From Rhizobium sp. (GTDB lineage: Bacteria; Pseudomonadota; Alphaproteobacteria; Rhizobiales; Rhizobiaceae): a DNA stretch of 14,741 nt. The stretch is from contig DNPN01000089.1 of assembly GCA_003501385.1 (NCBI GenBank), positions 7,439-22,179 of the forward strand, read 5' to 3'. Every line of letters starts with the position of its first letter. Position 1 is the first letter of the stretch. The notes under the pieces are model-generated. The model was not told where the DNA came from and did not search any database. It worked only from the letters and a program-made list of their open reading frames with translations. Shown piece by piece: positions 7,105-13,446 of the stretch. A program made the translations under genes and the position numbers.

Positions 7105-7740
7105 GTGAGACGAAGAACGCAGGACATGCGGTTGCGCTTTATCAATGCTGCAGGAACGCTCTTTATTGCGAGGGGCTTCGCTGCGGTCACCATGGAAGCG
7201 GTCGCCGCCGAGGCGCGGGCATCAAAGGTCACCCTCTACGGCTACTTCCGCAACAAGGAATCCCTGTTTGAAGCCTTCGTGAACGAGGCTGGCAAAGGCG
7301 GAATAGAAGAGCTTGAGGCCGCCCGATACGAACAGGACACAGAACAGGCCCTTCGACATCTGGGCTTAGCCTATCTGGAGCTGGTCACCCGCCCAGAGGT
7401 TATCAACCTGAACCGGCTGATCATGGGCGAAGCAGGCCGACAACCGCAATTGAGCCAGATTTTTTATCAAAACGGTCCGCGACGAACCCTCATCGCCATC
7501 AGTGAAACCATCGAAACACTGATGCAGGCTGACAAACTGAGGCGATCCGACCTGCGCGAAACCAGCCTCTACTTCAAGTCTCTCTGCGAAGCGGGGCTTC
7601 TTGAGCGCCAGCTCTGGGGCCTGGATGGCACCCCCGATGCGCAAACCCGGGCCGTTGCTGTGGAGAAAGCGATAAGCCTGTTTCTCGTCTTATTTGGAGA
7701 GGCAGAGCAGAAGGTTATTTCGCCCGTGTGCAATAGATAA
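7105..7740 (+). CDS. TetR-family repressor, divergent from the pump/ALDH/oxygenase operon
   Basis: A 211-residue TetR/AcrR regulator. The N-terminal DNA-binding domain is clear: RRRTQDMRLRFINAAGTLF (helix 1), RGFAAVTMEAVAAEARAS and KVTLYGYFRNKESLFEAFV, with the helix-turn-helix at about residues 28-47 and the usual Y-x-Y/F-F-x-x-K-E-x-L turn. The C-terminal two thirds are helical and ligand-specific, as usual for the family. The start is GTG at 7105-7107 with AGGGGA 8 nt upstream; the same frame stays open far upstream, but that part covers the promoter and the start of the divergent gene and is not credible coding. Position and operators argue that it represses the divergent operon and itself, and is released by an aromatic ligand. 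The ligand is unknown. Confidence 0.88.
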   Translation: MRRRTQDMRLRFINAAGTLFIARGFAAVTMEAVAAEARASKVTLYGYFRNKESLFEAFVNEAGKGGIEELEAARYEQDTEQALRHLGLAYLELVTRPEVINLNRLIMGEAGRQPQLSQIFYQNGPRRTLIAISETIETLMQADKLRRSDLRETSLYFKSLCEAGLLERQLWGLDGTPDAQTRAVAVEKAISLFLVLFGEAEQKVISPVCNR

Positions 7741-7743
7741 TAC

Positions 7744-7777
7744 CAAGTCTCGAAGATGCTCACGCATCCTCGACTTG
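7744..7777. repeat. Hairpin 1 of the intergenic hairpin chain
   Basis: Starts 4 nt after the tetR stop. CAAG/CTTG, TCGA/TCGA and GATGC/GCATC pair in order around a TCAC loop, with a 2-nt bulge (7748-7749) and one A/C mismatch: 13 pairs in 34 nt. No T tract follows. Confidence 0.55.
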
Positions 7778-7783
7778 AAATCA

Positions 7784-7826
7784 TTGAAAATATCTCAAAT
7801 GCATCAGAGGCTTGAGATATTTTCAA
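7784..7826. repeat. Hairpin 2 of the intergenic hairpin chain (15-bp perfect stem)
   Basis: TTGAAAATATCTCAA (7784-7798) and TTGAGATATTTTCAA (7812-7826) are perfect inverted copies around a 13-nt loop. Part of the left arm can instead pair with the loop side of hairpin 3: 7781-7791 and 7844-7854 are an 11-bp perfect inverted pair. Confidence 0.7.
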
Positions 7827-7831
7827 AAGGG

Positions 7832-7864
7832 ATACGAAGAGTCATTTTCAATGAATCTTCGTAT
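7832..7864. repeat. Hairpin 3 of the intergenic hairpin chain
   Basis: ATACGAAGA (7832-7840) pairs with TCTTCGTAT (7856-7864); after one G/A mismatch the inner TCATT (7842-7846) pairs with AATGA (7850-7854), leaving a TTC loop. In all 14 pairs in 33 nt. Confidence 0.65.
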
Positions 7865-7867
7865 AAA

Positions 7868-7900
7868 GTGCCAAGCCGCCAGCAACTTGGCACCTTTTCT
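7868..7900. terminator. Hairpin 4, probable two-way terminator between tetR and the L,D-transpeptidase gene
   Basis: GTGCCAAG (7868-7875) and CTTGGCAC (7886-7893) form a perfect 8-bp stem with a 10-nt loop. On the plus strand it is followed by CTTTTCTCTC, and on the minus strand by TTTATAC, so it can end transcription of both tetR and the convergent L,D-transpeptidase gene, whose stop is about 50 nt away. Confidence 0.65.
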
Positions 7901-7942
7901 CTCATGACAAGAACGGCAACATTCCGCAAAAAAACAGCCAGC

Positions 7943-8638
7943 TCAACCGCCAAAAATGGTACGCAGAATATCCACGCCGCGGTCATCAAAGCTGATGTCG
8001 CCTTGCTTGTTGCCGGGGCCAACCACGATCACCTTGGCGCCAACAGCCGTGTGTTGATACAGATCCTCAACATCCTTGTTGTTCATGCGAATGCAGCCAG
8101 AGGAGAGGTTCAAGCCAATCGACCATGGCTGATTGGTGCCGTGAATACGGAAAATCGTATCCTGATTGCCCTTGTAGAGATACATGGCGCGGGCACCCAA
8201 GGGGTTATCCGGTCCGCCCTTTTGCACTTCAGGCAGCATGTGGCCACGGCGAGCCTCACGGCTGCGCATCTCTGCAGGCGGCCGCCAGCTTGGCCATTCT
8301 TCCTTGCGGCCAATCTTGACAATACCGGACCAGCCAAAGCCTTCACGCCCGACGCCAATGCCATAGCGGATCGCCTTGTTGTTGCCTTCAACCAGATAGA
8401 GAAACTTGTTATTGGTATCGACAATGATGGTGCCGGGGGCCTCATTGGTGCTCAGACGCACAAGACGACGCTTGAACTGCTCCGGCACAGGACGTTTCAT
8501 CATCTCGCGAGTCACCACGCTGCTGGCCGTTGAATTGGCCGGATCATCCACTCTTGGCGCAGCGGACACGGCAACAGGCAAGACGCTCATGGCTGTCATT
8601 GCAACCGCTATGGCTGCAAAGGCTCCCGATTTTTTCAT
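7943..8638 (-). CDS. Secreted L,D-transpeptidase (YkuD domain), shorter paralogue
   Basis: A 231-residue exported protein. MKKSGAFAAIAVAMTAMSVL followed by PVAVSA-A is a clear Sec signal peptide (cleavage likely near residue 26). The YkuD domain spans about 69-206 and begins GTIIVDTNNKFLYLV. The catalytic motif is present: H166 in RIHGTN and C182 in SSGCIRM, then the usual NNKDVEDLY. Family role: cysteine peptidase-like enzymes that make 3-3 cross-links in peptidoglycan or attach proteins to it in the periplasm. The ATG at 8638 has AGGGGA about 8 nt upstream; the open frame further upstream lacks a signal peptide start and runs into the neighbouring gene. It lies 109 nt after a paralogous gene on the same strand. 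A short Gly/Asp-containing tail follows the domain. Confidence 0.9.
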   Translation of the reverse strand: MKKSGAFAAIAVAMTAMSVLPVAVSAAPRVDDPANSTASSVVTREMMKRPVPEQFKRRLVRLSTNEAPGTIIVDTNNKFLYLVEGNNKAIRYGIGVGREGFGWSGIVKIGRKEEWPSWRPPAEMRSREARRGHMLPEVQKGGPDNPLGARAMYLYKGNQDTIFRIHGTNQPWSIGLNLSSGCIRMNNKDVEDLYQHTAVGAKVIVVGPGNKQGDISFDDRGVDILRTIFGG

Positions 8639-8747
8639 TCCCACATCCCCTTTTTCATGGCCCTTTTTCTCTCCGAAGGACCAAATTAACAAAGCCTCAT
8701 ATCGCGACAAGCCGTCTCGGCCATTCCTCCCGGAAATGGTTATAAAG

Positions 8748-9569
8748 TCAGATGACAATAACCTTGGTACCAACAGGAACGCGCCCGTAAAGATCGGTTA
8801 CATCCTCGTTGCGCATGCGGATACAGCCCGACGAGACACCATAACCAATCGTCCACGGCGCATTTGTGCCGTGAATTCGATAGAGCGTTGAGCCAAGGTA
8901 CATGGCGCGCGCACCCAGCGGATTTTCAGGCCCGCCTTCCATCTTGGCCGGCAGGTAATGGCCCTTGGCCGCTTCGCGCTCAATCATTTCCTGCGGTGGA
9001 ATCCACTCTGGCCATTCGGCCTTGCGCGTCACCCGATGCTCGCCCGCCCATTCAAAGCCCGGCTTGCCAACGCCCACGCCGTAGCGGCGCGCCATGCCAT
9101 TGTCCATCACCAGATACAGAAAGCGGTTATTGGTATCGATCACCAATGTCCCCGGCTTTTCCTTGGTTTGATACTGCACAATCTGCGGCAGGAATTGTGG
9201 GGCAATCTGTGTTGTGGGCTTGCGCGCTGGCATCATTGCCGCCTGCTCAATAGCCGGACGCATCTGCATCGTTTCCTGCGCGCGCAGGGCTTGCGGCGCA
9301 GCCGGATAGATCTGGCGTGCCTGCACAGAGGCCGGATAGATTGGGCGGCTTGGCTGATAGCCCGCAGACACCGACCGAACGTTGCGAACAGCCGGCTGGA
9401 CCACAGGCACCTGCGCTGGCTTAACGCCCAGTTGCATCAACCAAGGTGCGGCCAGATCCGGGCTGACAATCACCGGCGGACGCGCCTGATAGCGATCATC
9501 CGCCATGGCCACAGCAGGCAAAAGCAAAGCAGCAAGGCAGGCATTCAGCAAAAACCGGGTCCGAACCAT
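8748..9569 (-). CDS. Secreted L,D-transpeptidase (YkuD domain) with Pro/Gln-rich spacer
   Basis: A 273-residue paralogue of the next gene downstream. MVRTRFLLNACLAALLLPAV followed by AMA-DD is a signal peptide. Residues about 30-135 form a low-complexity spacer rich in Pro, Gln, Ala and Val with a rough repeat (RPIYPASVQA / RQIYPAAPQA), likely an extended wall-spanning linker. The YkuD domain runs from about 139 to the end, with GTLVIDTNNRFLYLV, H233 in RIHGTN and C249 in SSGCIRM. The two domains share most of their length almost word for word, so the pair arose by tandem duplication or has been kept similar. I chose ATG 9569 because the signal peptide begins there; a TTG (9587) and a GTG (9575) lie upstream in frame, and no strong Shine-Dalgarno decides. 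Confidence 0.88.
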   Translation of the reverse strand: MVRTRFLLNACLAALLLPAVAMADDRYQARPPVIVSPDLAAPWLMQLGVKPAQVPVVQPAVRNVRSVSAGYQPSRPIYPASVQARQIYPAAPQALRAQETMQMRPAIEQAAMMPARKPTTQIAPQFLPQIVQYQTKEKPGTLVIDTNNRFLYLVMDNGMARRYGVGVGKPGFEWAGEHRVTRKAEWPEWIPPQEMIEREAAKGHYLPAKMEGGPENPLGARAMYLGSTLYRIHGTNAPWTIGYGVSSGCIRMRNEDVTDLYGRVPVGTKVIVI

Positions 9570-9645
9570 CGACACATACTCACTCAAAAAACCGAAGGCG
9601 ATGACATTTCATCTTGCCGCAAACCCTGCCACCAGCCCTTTGCGA

Positions 9646-9743
9646 AAATGGTAAACAAGCATTCATGAAACTTGTATCGATGCTGTAAAGCTTTCAGCAG
9701 GGTTACCAATCGGTTTTGCAATAGAGTGAACAAATGGTAAACA
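9646..9743. repeat. Repeated AAATGGTAAACA motif between the ldt gene and tag
   Basis: AAATGGTAAACA occurs at 9646-9657 and again at 9732-9743, with a related ATTGGTAACC on the minus strand at 9710-9701. All lie in the 199-bp divergent region that must contain the promoters of the L,D-transpeptidase genes and tag. They could be sites for one regulator; the reverse complement resembles the TTAACCAT-like elements common upstream of alphaproteobacterial genes. No regulator is assigned. Confidence 0.35.
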
Positions 9744-9768
9744 GTGTGTCTCACGGGAGATTCGGGCG

Positions 9769-10407
9769 ATGGAAAACACAGGATTGATTGCCGACGAGAC
9801 GGGCGCGTTGCGCTGCTTCTGGCACGGAGGATTGGCGGATTACCGCCAGTACCACGATGAGGAATGGGGCCACCCTGTCACCGATGATCATCGCCTGTTT
9901 GAAAAAATCTGCCTTGAGGGGTTTCAATCGGGCCTATCGTGGCTGACAATCTTGCGCAAACGCGAGAATTTCCGCGCAGCCTTTGCAGGCTTTGACTTTG
10001 AAAAAATCGCAAACTTCGATGACAACGATATTGCCCGCTGCCTTGCCGATACCGGCATTGTCCGCCATCGCGGCAAGATCGTTTCCACCATCAACAATGC
10101 GCAACGGGCTTTGGAATTAAAGGCTGAATTTGGCTCTCTGGCCCATTATTTCTGGAGCTTCGAGCCAACTTCGGACGAGCGCCCGGCCACAATGGACTAT
10201 CCAACCTTGCGCGCCAACCCCACCTCGCCCACCTCTGTTCGGCTATCAAAAGAGCTGAAAAAGCGCGGCTGGAGCTTTGTTGGCCCCACCACGGTTTACG
10301 CCTTCATGCAGGCCATGGGGTTGGTGAATGATCATATTGAAGGCTGCGTCTGCCGCGCAAGGGTGGAAGCTATGCGCGACAGTTTTGTGCGACCCGCTTG
10401 CAGGTGA
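9769..10407 (+). CDS. tag: DNA-3-methyladenine glycosylase I
   Basis: A 212-residue Tag-type glycosylase that removes 3-methyladenine from alkylated DNA and starts base excision repair. The family signatures are in place: CFWHGG near the N-terminus with zinc ligand C16, YHDEEWG with H29, FEKICLEGFQSGLSWLTIL with catalytic-pocket residues E50 and W58, and the C-terminal VNDHIEGCVC with H189 and C193, the remaining zinc ligands. Length is slightly above the E. coli enzyme (187 residues) because of a short N-terminal extension. GGGAGA lies 8 nt before the ATG. It stands alone on the plus strand, divergent from the L,D-transpeptidase genes, and ends directly at a strong terminator. Confidence 0.95.
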   Translation: MENTGLIADETGALRCFWHGGLADYRQYHDEEWGHPVTDDHRLFEKICLEGFQSGLSWLTILRKRENFRAAFAGFDFEKIANFDDNDIARCLADTGIVRHRGKIVSTINNAQRALELKAEFGSLAHYFWSFEPTSDERPATMDYPTLRANPTSPTSVRLSKELKKRGWSFVGPTTVYAFMQAMGLVNDHIEGCVCRARVEAMRDSFVRPACR

Positions 10408-10457
10408 GAGTCTGTCTGGTTCAGATTGAACCAGACAGACTCGCGTTCTTTTGTTTT
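10408..10457 (+). terminator. Strong intrinsic terminator of tag
   Basis: The base right after the tag stop codon starts a perfect 16-bp stem: GAGTCTGTCTGGTTCA (10408-10423) and TGAACCAGACAGACTC (10427-10442) with a GAT loop. A T-rich tail follows at 10446-10457. On the other strand no T run follows, so it works toward the right. Confidence 0.88.
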
Positions 10458-10504
10458 CGCTTGTCTGACCGGAAAAACAGGTAACCACTTTTCCCTGACA
10501 AACC

Positions 10505-10864
10505 CTATTCTTGGCCGTGGGCCTTCAGCCAGGCTTTCATCATGGTGATCTCACCCTCCTGAGCGGTGATGATATCCTTGGCAAGCTTGCGGATTTGCTC
10601 ATCCTTGCCGTATTGCAGCTCCACCTTGGCCATGTCGATGGCACCCTGATGGTGGCCAATCATGCCACGCACAAAATCCACATCGGCATTGCCCGTCATC
10701 TTGGCAGACATGGCTTTGTGCATTTTGGCATTGGCGGCCATGAAGGCAGCACTGGCACCGGACGACATCGGCATATCATGCTGCATTCCCGGCATTTTAT
10801 CGTCAGCTTGCGCGGAGGTGGTGGCGAGCAAAAGGCTCGCGATAAGCATCGCATTTTTCATCAT
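10505..10864 (-). CDS. DUF305 periplasmic Met/His-rich protein
   Basis: A 119-residue exported protein. Residues 1-20 (MMKNAMLIASLLLATTSAQA) are a signal peptide. The mature part starts with a Met/His stretch (DDKMPGMQHDMPM) and contains the DUF305 hallmark FVRGMIGHHQGAIDMAKVEL at about 64-83, a four-helix, ferritin-like fold. Some DUF305 proteins bind copper in the periplasm; the repeated Met and His here fit metal binding. AAGGA lies 6 nt before the double ATG at 10864/10861. The gene follows another small Met/His/Cys-rich exported protein on the same strand, 77 nt away, and the two may be co-transcribed. The metal is inferred. Confidence 0.85.
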   Translation of the reverse strand: MMKNAMLIASLLLATTSAQADDKMPGMQHDMPMSSGASAAFMAANAKMHKAMSAKMTGNADVDFVRGMIGHHQGAIDMAKVELQYGKDEQIRKLAKDIITAQEGEITMMKAWLKAHGQE

Positions 10865-10900
10865 GGGGGTTCCTTTCCGAGAAACCGAACAGAATAGACT

Positions 10901-10924
10901 GATCCCGATACCAGCATCAGGATC
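10901..10924 (-). repeat. Hairpin between the two small metal-binding-like genes
   Basis: On the minus strand GATCCTGATG and TATCGGGATC pair over 10 positions (two G.U wobbles) around a CTGG loop, lying between the stop of the DUF2946-like gene and the DUF305 Shine-Dalgarno. No T tract follows directly, so partial termination or an mRNA-processing role is possible. Confidence 0.4.
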
Positions 10925-10941
10925 GGTAGATTTTCTGTTGG

Positions 10942-11271
10942 TTAGCTTCGCGGCGGCGGCACCAGCGGCAGATTATTTTGCGACAACAGGCGCGCCACAA
11001 GGCCCGGCTTGGGCGCGGCGCGCACCACCTGCACCGTGTCAAATTCCATAATCATGGCAGGCAATGTGAGACAGGCAGCGCAATGGCCGCAGCCTATGGC
11101 ATTGTGTTTGTGGCTGTTATGGTGATCGGCGCAACCGTCTCCATCATGATTCATGCCATGCATTTGATGTTGATCCGGCGTGGCAAACGTCTGAGCGGCC
11201 ATGCCATTGATCGGCATGACAGCATAGGCGAGCGCCGCCAAAACAAACAGGATGCAACGAACAACTCTCAT
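10942..11271 (-). CDS. DUF2946-like small exported His/Cys-rich protein
   Basis: A 109-residue protein with a hydrophobic N-terminus acting as signal peptide or anchor (residues about 4-25, VRCILFVLAALAYAVMPING). The mature part has a dense run of possible metal ligands, with HQMHGMNHDGDGCADHHNS at about 35-53 and CGHCAACLTLP at 61-71. The short hydrophobic-His-Cys layout resembles DUF2946 proteins, which often sit beside copper-handling genes. The gene has only a weak Shine-Dalgarno (GGTGG) before its ATG. A link to copper is inferred from composition and from the DUF305 neighbour; no CueR-type operator was found upstream. Confidence 0.65.
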   Translation of the reverse strand: MRVVRCILFVLAALAYAVMPINGMAAQTFATPDQHQMHGMNHDGDGCADHHNSHKHNAIGCGHCAACLTLPAMIMEFDTVQVVRAAPKPGLVARLLSQNNLPLVPPPRS

Positions 11272-11329
11272 ACCACCAGTTTACGCCAAATAGAGGCAAG
11301 AACAAGGTACCATACTGCTACTGGCTCTG

Positions 11330-12031
11330 TTATTCTATCGAGGCAATCAGCTCCGGCACGAATTTAATCTCTGCCAGCTCCCGAAAGCGCGGAGCCTCGA
11401 CTGGTTTTTCAACATGTTCCAGCACCCACGTCAGTGCATGCGGAATAAACACACCCCAGGCACCGACGGCCAAGGCTGGCACAATGTCAGATTTCAGCGA
11501 ATTGCCCACCATCATCGCCCGCTCCGGCTCATCGCCATGCTTGGAAAACACCCGGCGATAGGTGGTGGCATTCTTGTCGGATACGATTTCCACCGCATCG
11601 AAAAAATCACCAAGGCCAGATTGCGCCAGTTTGCGCTCCTGATCAAACAGATCACCCTTGGTGATCAGCACCAGAAAATAGCGCCCCGACAAGGCCTCCA
11701 GCACATCCGCCACACCGGGCAGCGTCTCCACGGGATGGCTCAGCAAGTCGCGACCTATGGCTAGAATATCGCCAATAACTTTGCCCGATGCCCGCCCCTC
11801 GGTAATCTCCAGCGCCGTCTCAATCATGGAGAGGGTAAAGCCTTTGATGCCAAAACCGTAATAAGCCAGATTGCGCTTTTCCGCCTCCAGCAAGCGCTCG
11901 GATACCACCTGCGGGTCGGCATAATCTTTCAGCAGCGAGCGAAAATGCTCTTCGGTCAGTCGATAATAATGTTCGTTTTGCCAAAGCGTATCATCGGCAT
12001 CAAGGCCAATGGTGGTGAGCGCACGGGTCAT
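11330..12031 (-). CDS. HAD-superfamily hydrolase (phosphatase-like)
   Basis: A 233-residue cytoplasmic HAD hydrolase. Motif I is GLDADDTLW with nucleophile D11 and acid D13; motif II is LVLITKGD (T124); the lysine of motif III is probably K153 in VSDKN; motif IV is MVGNSLKSD with D182. A helical cap (about 20-100) lies between motifs I and II. The family removes phosphate from small molecules; the substrate cannot be told. ATG 12031 is preferred over a TTG at 12070 because AGGA lies 7 nt upstream. It follows the Rossmann-like gene by 57 nt on the same strand and may share its transcript. Confidence 0.85.
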   Translation of the reverse strand: MTRALTTIGLDADDTLWQNEHYYRLTEEHFRSLLKDYADPQVVSERLLEAEKRNLAYYGFGIKGFTLSMIETALEITEGRASGKVIGDILAIGRDLLSHPVETLPGVADVLEALSGRYFLVLITKGDLFDQERKLAQSGLGDFFDAVEIVSDKNATTYRRVFSKHGDEPERAMMVGNSLKSDIVPALAVGAWGVFIPHALTWVLEHVEKPVEAPRFRELAEIKFVPELIASIE

Positions 12032-12088
12032 CGCATCATCCTGTCGCAAAGCGCCATTTTGGGGGCGCAATCCACATGTCGCTTAATG

Positions 12089-12844
12089 TTATACCGCAAT
12101 CACCTTATGAACAATCTGGTAATCCTTGCTCTCCTCACCCAGCGGCACCACAGGCCAATTCCAGCTGATCTTATGCGCAGGTGCCGCAATTCCAGCCAGA
12201 AGGTCCGTTTGCTCGCGCACCATCCCGGTGCGATCCACCACTTCAAAAGCAATATCGGTGACAAGGCAGGTTTTGGCAGGCACATCTGCCAAGCCATCCA
12301 GATGGGCTCGGATCAATTGCGCCAGCGCATCATCCGGCATGGAACCGCCGCGCTCTTTCGCCAGCCGTTTCTTTGCCCCCATGCCGATCTGCGAGAGCAG
12401 ATTGGCCGACACCACAAAATCAAGCCAGGGAACGCGCCGCAAAAAATCGAGCGGTTCCGGCCCCTTGCCAGCCTTGAGATCATCATAACCAGACAGATCA
12501 CGCTCAATGAAATTTACATTTTTCAAGCCCTTGGCCGCAACCCAGCTGCGCACGCTGGCCACATGCACCAAATCCACCAGCACCACCGTATCAAAAGCCT
12601 TTGACAGTTCCACAATCGGCACGTCACGCAACAGGCCGGAGCCAAGCACCACGGCAGTACGGCGGGTGTCGAGCTGCACCGCAGCCCCCAAAATGGCGCG
12701 CTTGGTGTTGGCCTCATGCTCGGCCCATTGCGCAGCACAACGCCGCGCGCGCGACCACAGATTGACTGAGTAGCGAATAAAGGGCCGATGTTCCGGCTTG
12801 GTCACCCGCCATGTGGCGGCATATTGGAGGGCTTCTAGGATCAT
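12089..12844 (-). CDS. Rossmann-fold protein, possibly SAM-dependent methyltransferase-like, unknown role
   Basis: A 251-residue cytoplasmic protein. Residues 64-96 show a beta-loop-helix-beta pattern: AVVLGSGLLRDVPIVELSK then FDTVVLVDLVHVA. The G-S-G loop and D91 at the end of the second strand look like motifs I and II of class I SAM-binding enzymes. LDFVVSANLLSQIG (about 141-154) fits the fourth strand. The C-terminal third has WNWPVVPLGEESKDYQIVHKV. I do not recognise a characterised family; a methyltransferase-like hypothetical protein is the best description. Its ATG overlaps the stop of the RelE-like toxin gene by 4 nt (ATGA), so it is translated with the toxin-antitoxin pair or has been captured by its transcript. 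Confidence 0.7.
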   Translation of the reverse strand: MILEALQYAATWRVTKPEHRPFIRYSVNLWSRARRCAAQWAEHEANTKRAILGAAVQLDTRRTAVVLGSGLLRDVPIVELSKAFDTVVLVDLVHVASVRSWVAAKGLKNVNFIERDLSGYDDLKAGKGPEPLDFLRRVPWLDFVVSANLLSQIGMGAKKRLAKERGGSMPDDALAQLIRAHLDGLADVPAKTCLVTDIAFEVVDRTGMVREQTDLLAGIAAPAHKISWNWPVVPLGEESKDYQIVHKVIAV

Positions 12845-13110
12845 CGATAGATTTCACTGCGGTGGCCAATATCCACGACGAGAACAACGAGTCGTTGATC
12901 CTGAATATCACAGATGATCCGATAATCACCCACACGATAACGCCAATAGCTGCCCAGCAGCGACCCTTTCAGCGCTTTGCCCAGCAGTCTGGGATCAGCA
13001 GCCTCAGCCAAACGACTCTCTAAAAAGTCACGAAGACGTTGGCGGGTTTGTGGATCAAGTTTCTTGACGATTTTCTGGACGGATTGCAGATATTCAATCG
13101 TCCATGCCAC
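12841..13110 (-). CDS. RelE/ParE-family toxin of a type II toxin-antitoxin pair
   Basis: An 89-residue basic protein with the full RelE/ParE pattern: MAWTIEYLQSVQKIVKKLDP at the start, helical LRDFLESRLAEAADPR, then the beta-sheet core SYWRYRVGDYRIICDIQDQR and VVLVVDIGHRSEIYR. The final arginine and tyrosine, usual for mRNA-cleaving RelE members, are kept, so it appears intact. Its GTG start (13110) lies inside the antitoxin gene (17-nt overlap) with GAGGA 8 nt upstream, giving coupled translation after the antitoxin. RelE members cut mRNA on ribosomes and ParE members poison gyrase; the sequence favours RelE but does not settle it. Confidence 0.88.
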   Translation of the reverse strand: MAWTIEYLQSVQKIVKKLDPQTRQRLRDFLESRLAEAADPRLLGKALKGSLLGSYWRYRVGDYRIICDIQDQRLVVLVVDIGHRSEIYR

Positions 13111-13321
13111 GCCAGAATTCCTCTGCGGTCAGCACTTTGTCCTCACCGCGCTCAAGACGCAAACGGGCAGCATCGGCCACGGAAAGGTCATGCAGGTCTT
13201 CAAGATGATGCTCGATCAACTCCAGCACATAATCATCAAGCCGGGTGCCAGCTGCTGCTGCACGCTGCGACAGCAGATGATGGATTTCTTCAGGAAGGTC
13301 TATCGCAACGGCTTTGTTCAT
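13094..13321 (-). CDS. Antitoxin (RelB/ribbon-helix-helix type) of the RelE-like toxin
   Basis: A 75-residue acidic protein upstream of and overlapping the toxin gene by 17 nt, the usual antitoxin-first order. The N-terminus (MNKAVAIDLPEEIHHLLSQR) has the beta strand and helix of a ribbon-helix-helix DNA-binding domain; the C-terminus (LERGEDKVLTAEEFWRGMDD) is the acidic, likely disordered toxin-binding tail. It should neutralise the toxin and repress the operon. GAGGA lies 7 nt before the ATG. The promoter is probably in the 125-bp gap to hisS; I could not pick it with confidence. Confidence 0.82.
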   Translation of the reverse strand: MNKAVAIDLPEEIHHLLSQRAAAAGTRLDDYVLELIEHHLEDLHDLSVADAARLRLERGEDKVLTAEEFWRGMDD

Positions 13322-13446
13322 CTCTCAATCCTCAACGGCGCAACTATACCATCCAGATCGCGGATACACCAGCCTTCGGCCTTGCCGCCTATGCTCTCAT
13401 CCACTATGACAACCGGAAAATAATCATCAGACATTCGGTGCCGATC

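Noticed and set aside
7744..7900. CRISPR array or MITE as explanation for the hairpin chain
   Set aside because: The units are not direct repeats of each other, spacing is irregular, and no target-site duplication or terminal repeat frames the block.
7694..8533. 279-codon plus-strand ORF across the hairpin chain and the first L,D-transpeptidase gene
   Set aside because: Shadow of the minus-strand L,D-transpeptidase; it also runs through four hairpins.
10511..11367. Plus-strand ORFs opposite the DUF305 and DUF2946-like genes
   Set aside because: Antisense frames with no signal peptide or domain pattern; the minus-strand genes have signal peptides and family motifs.
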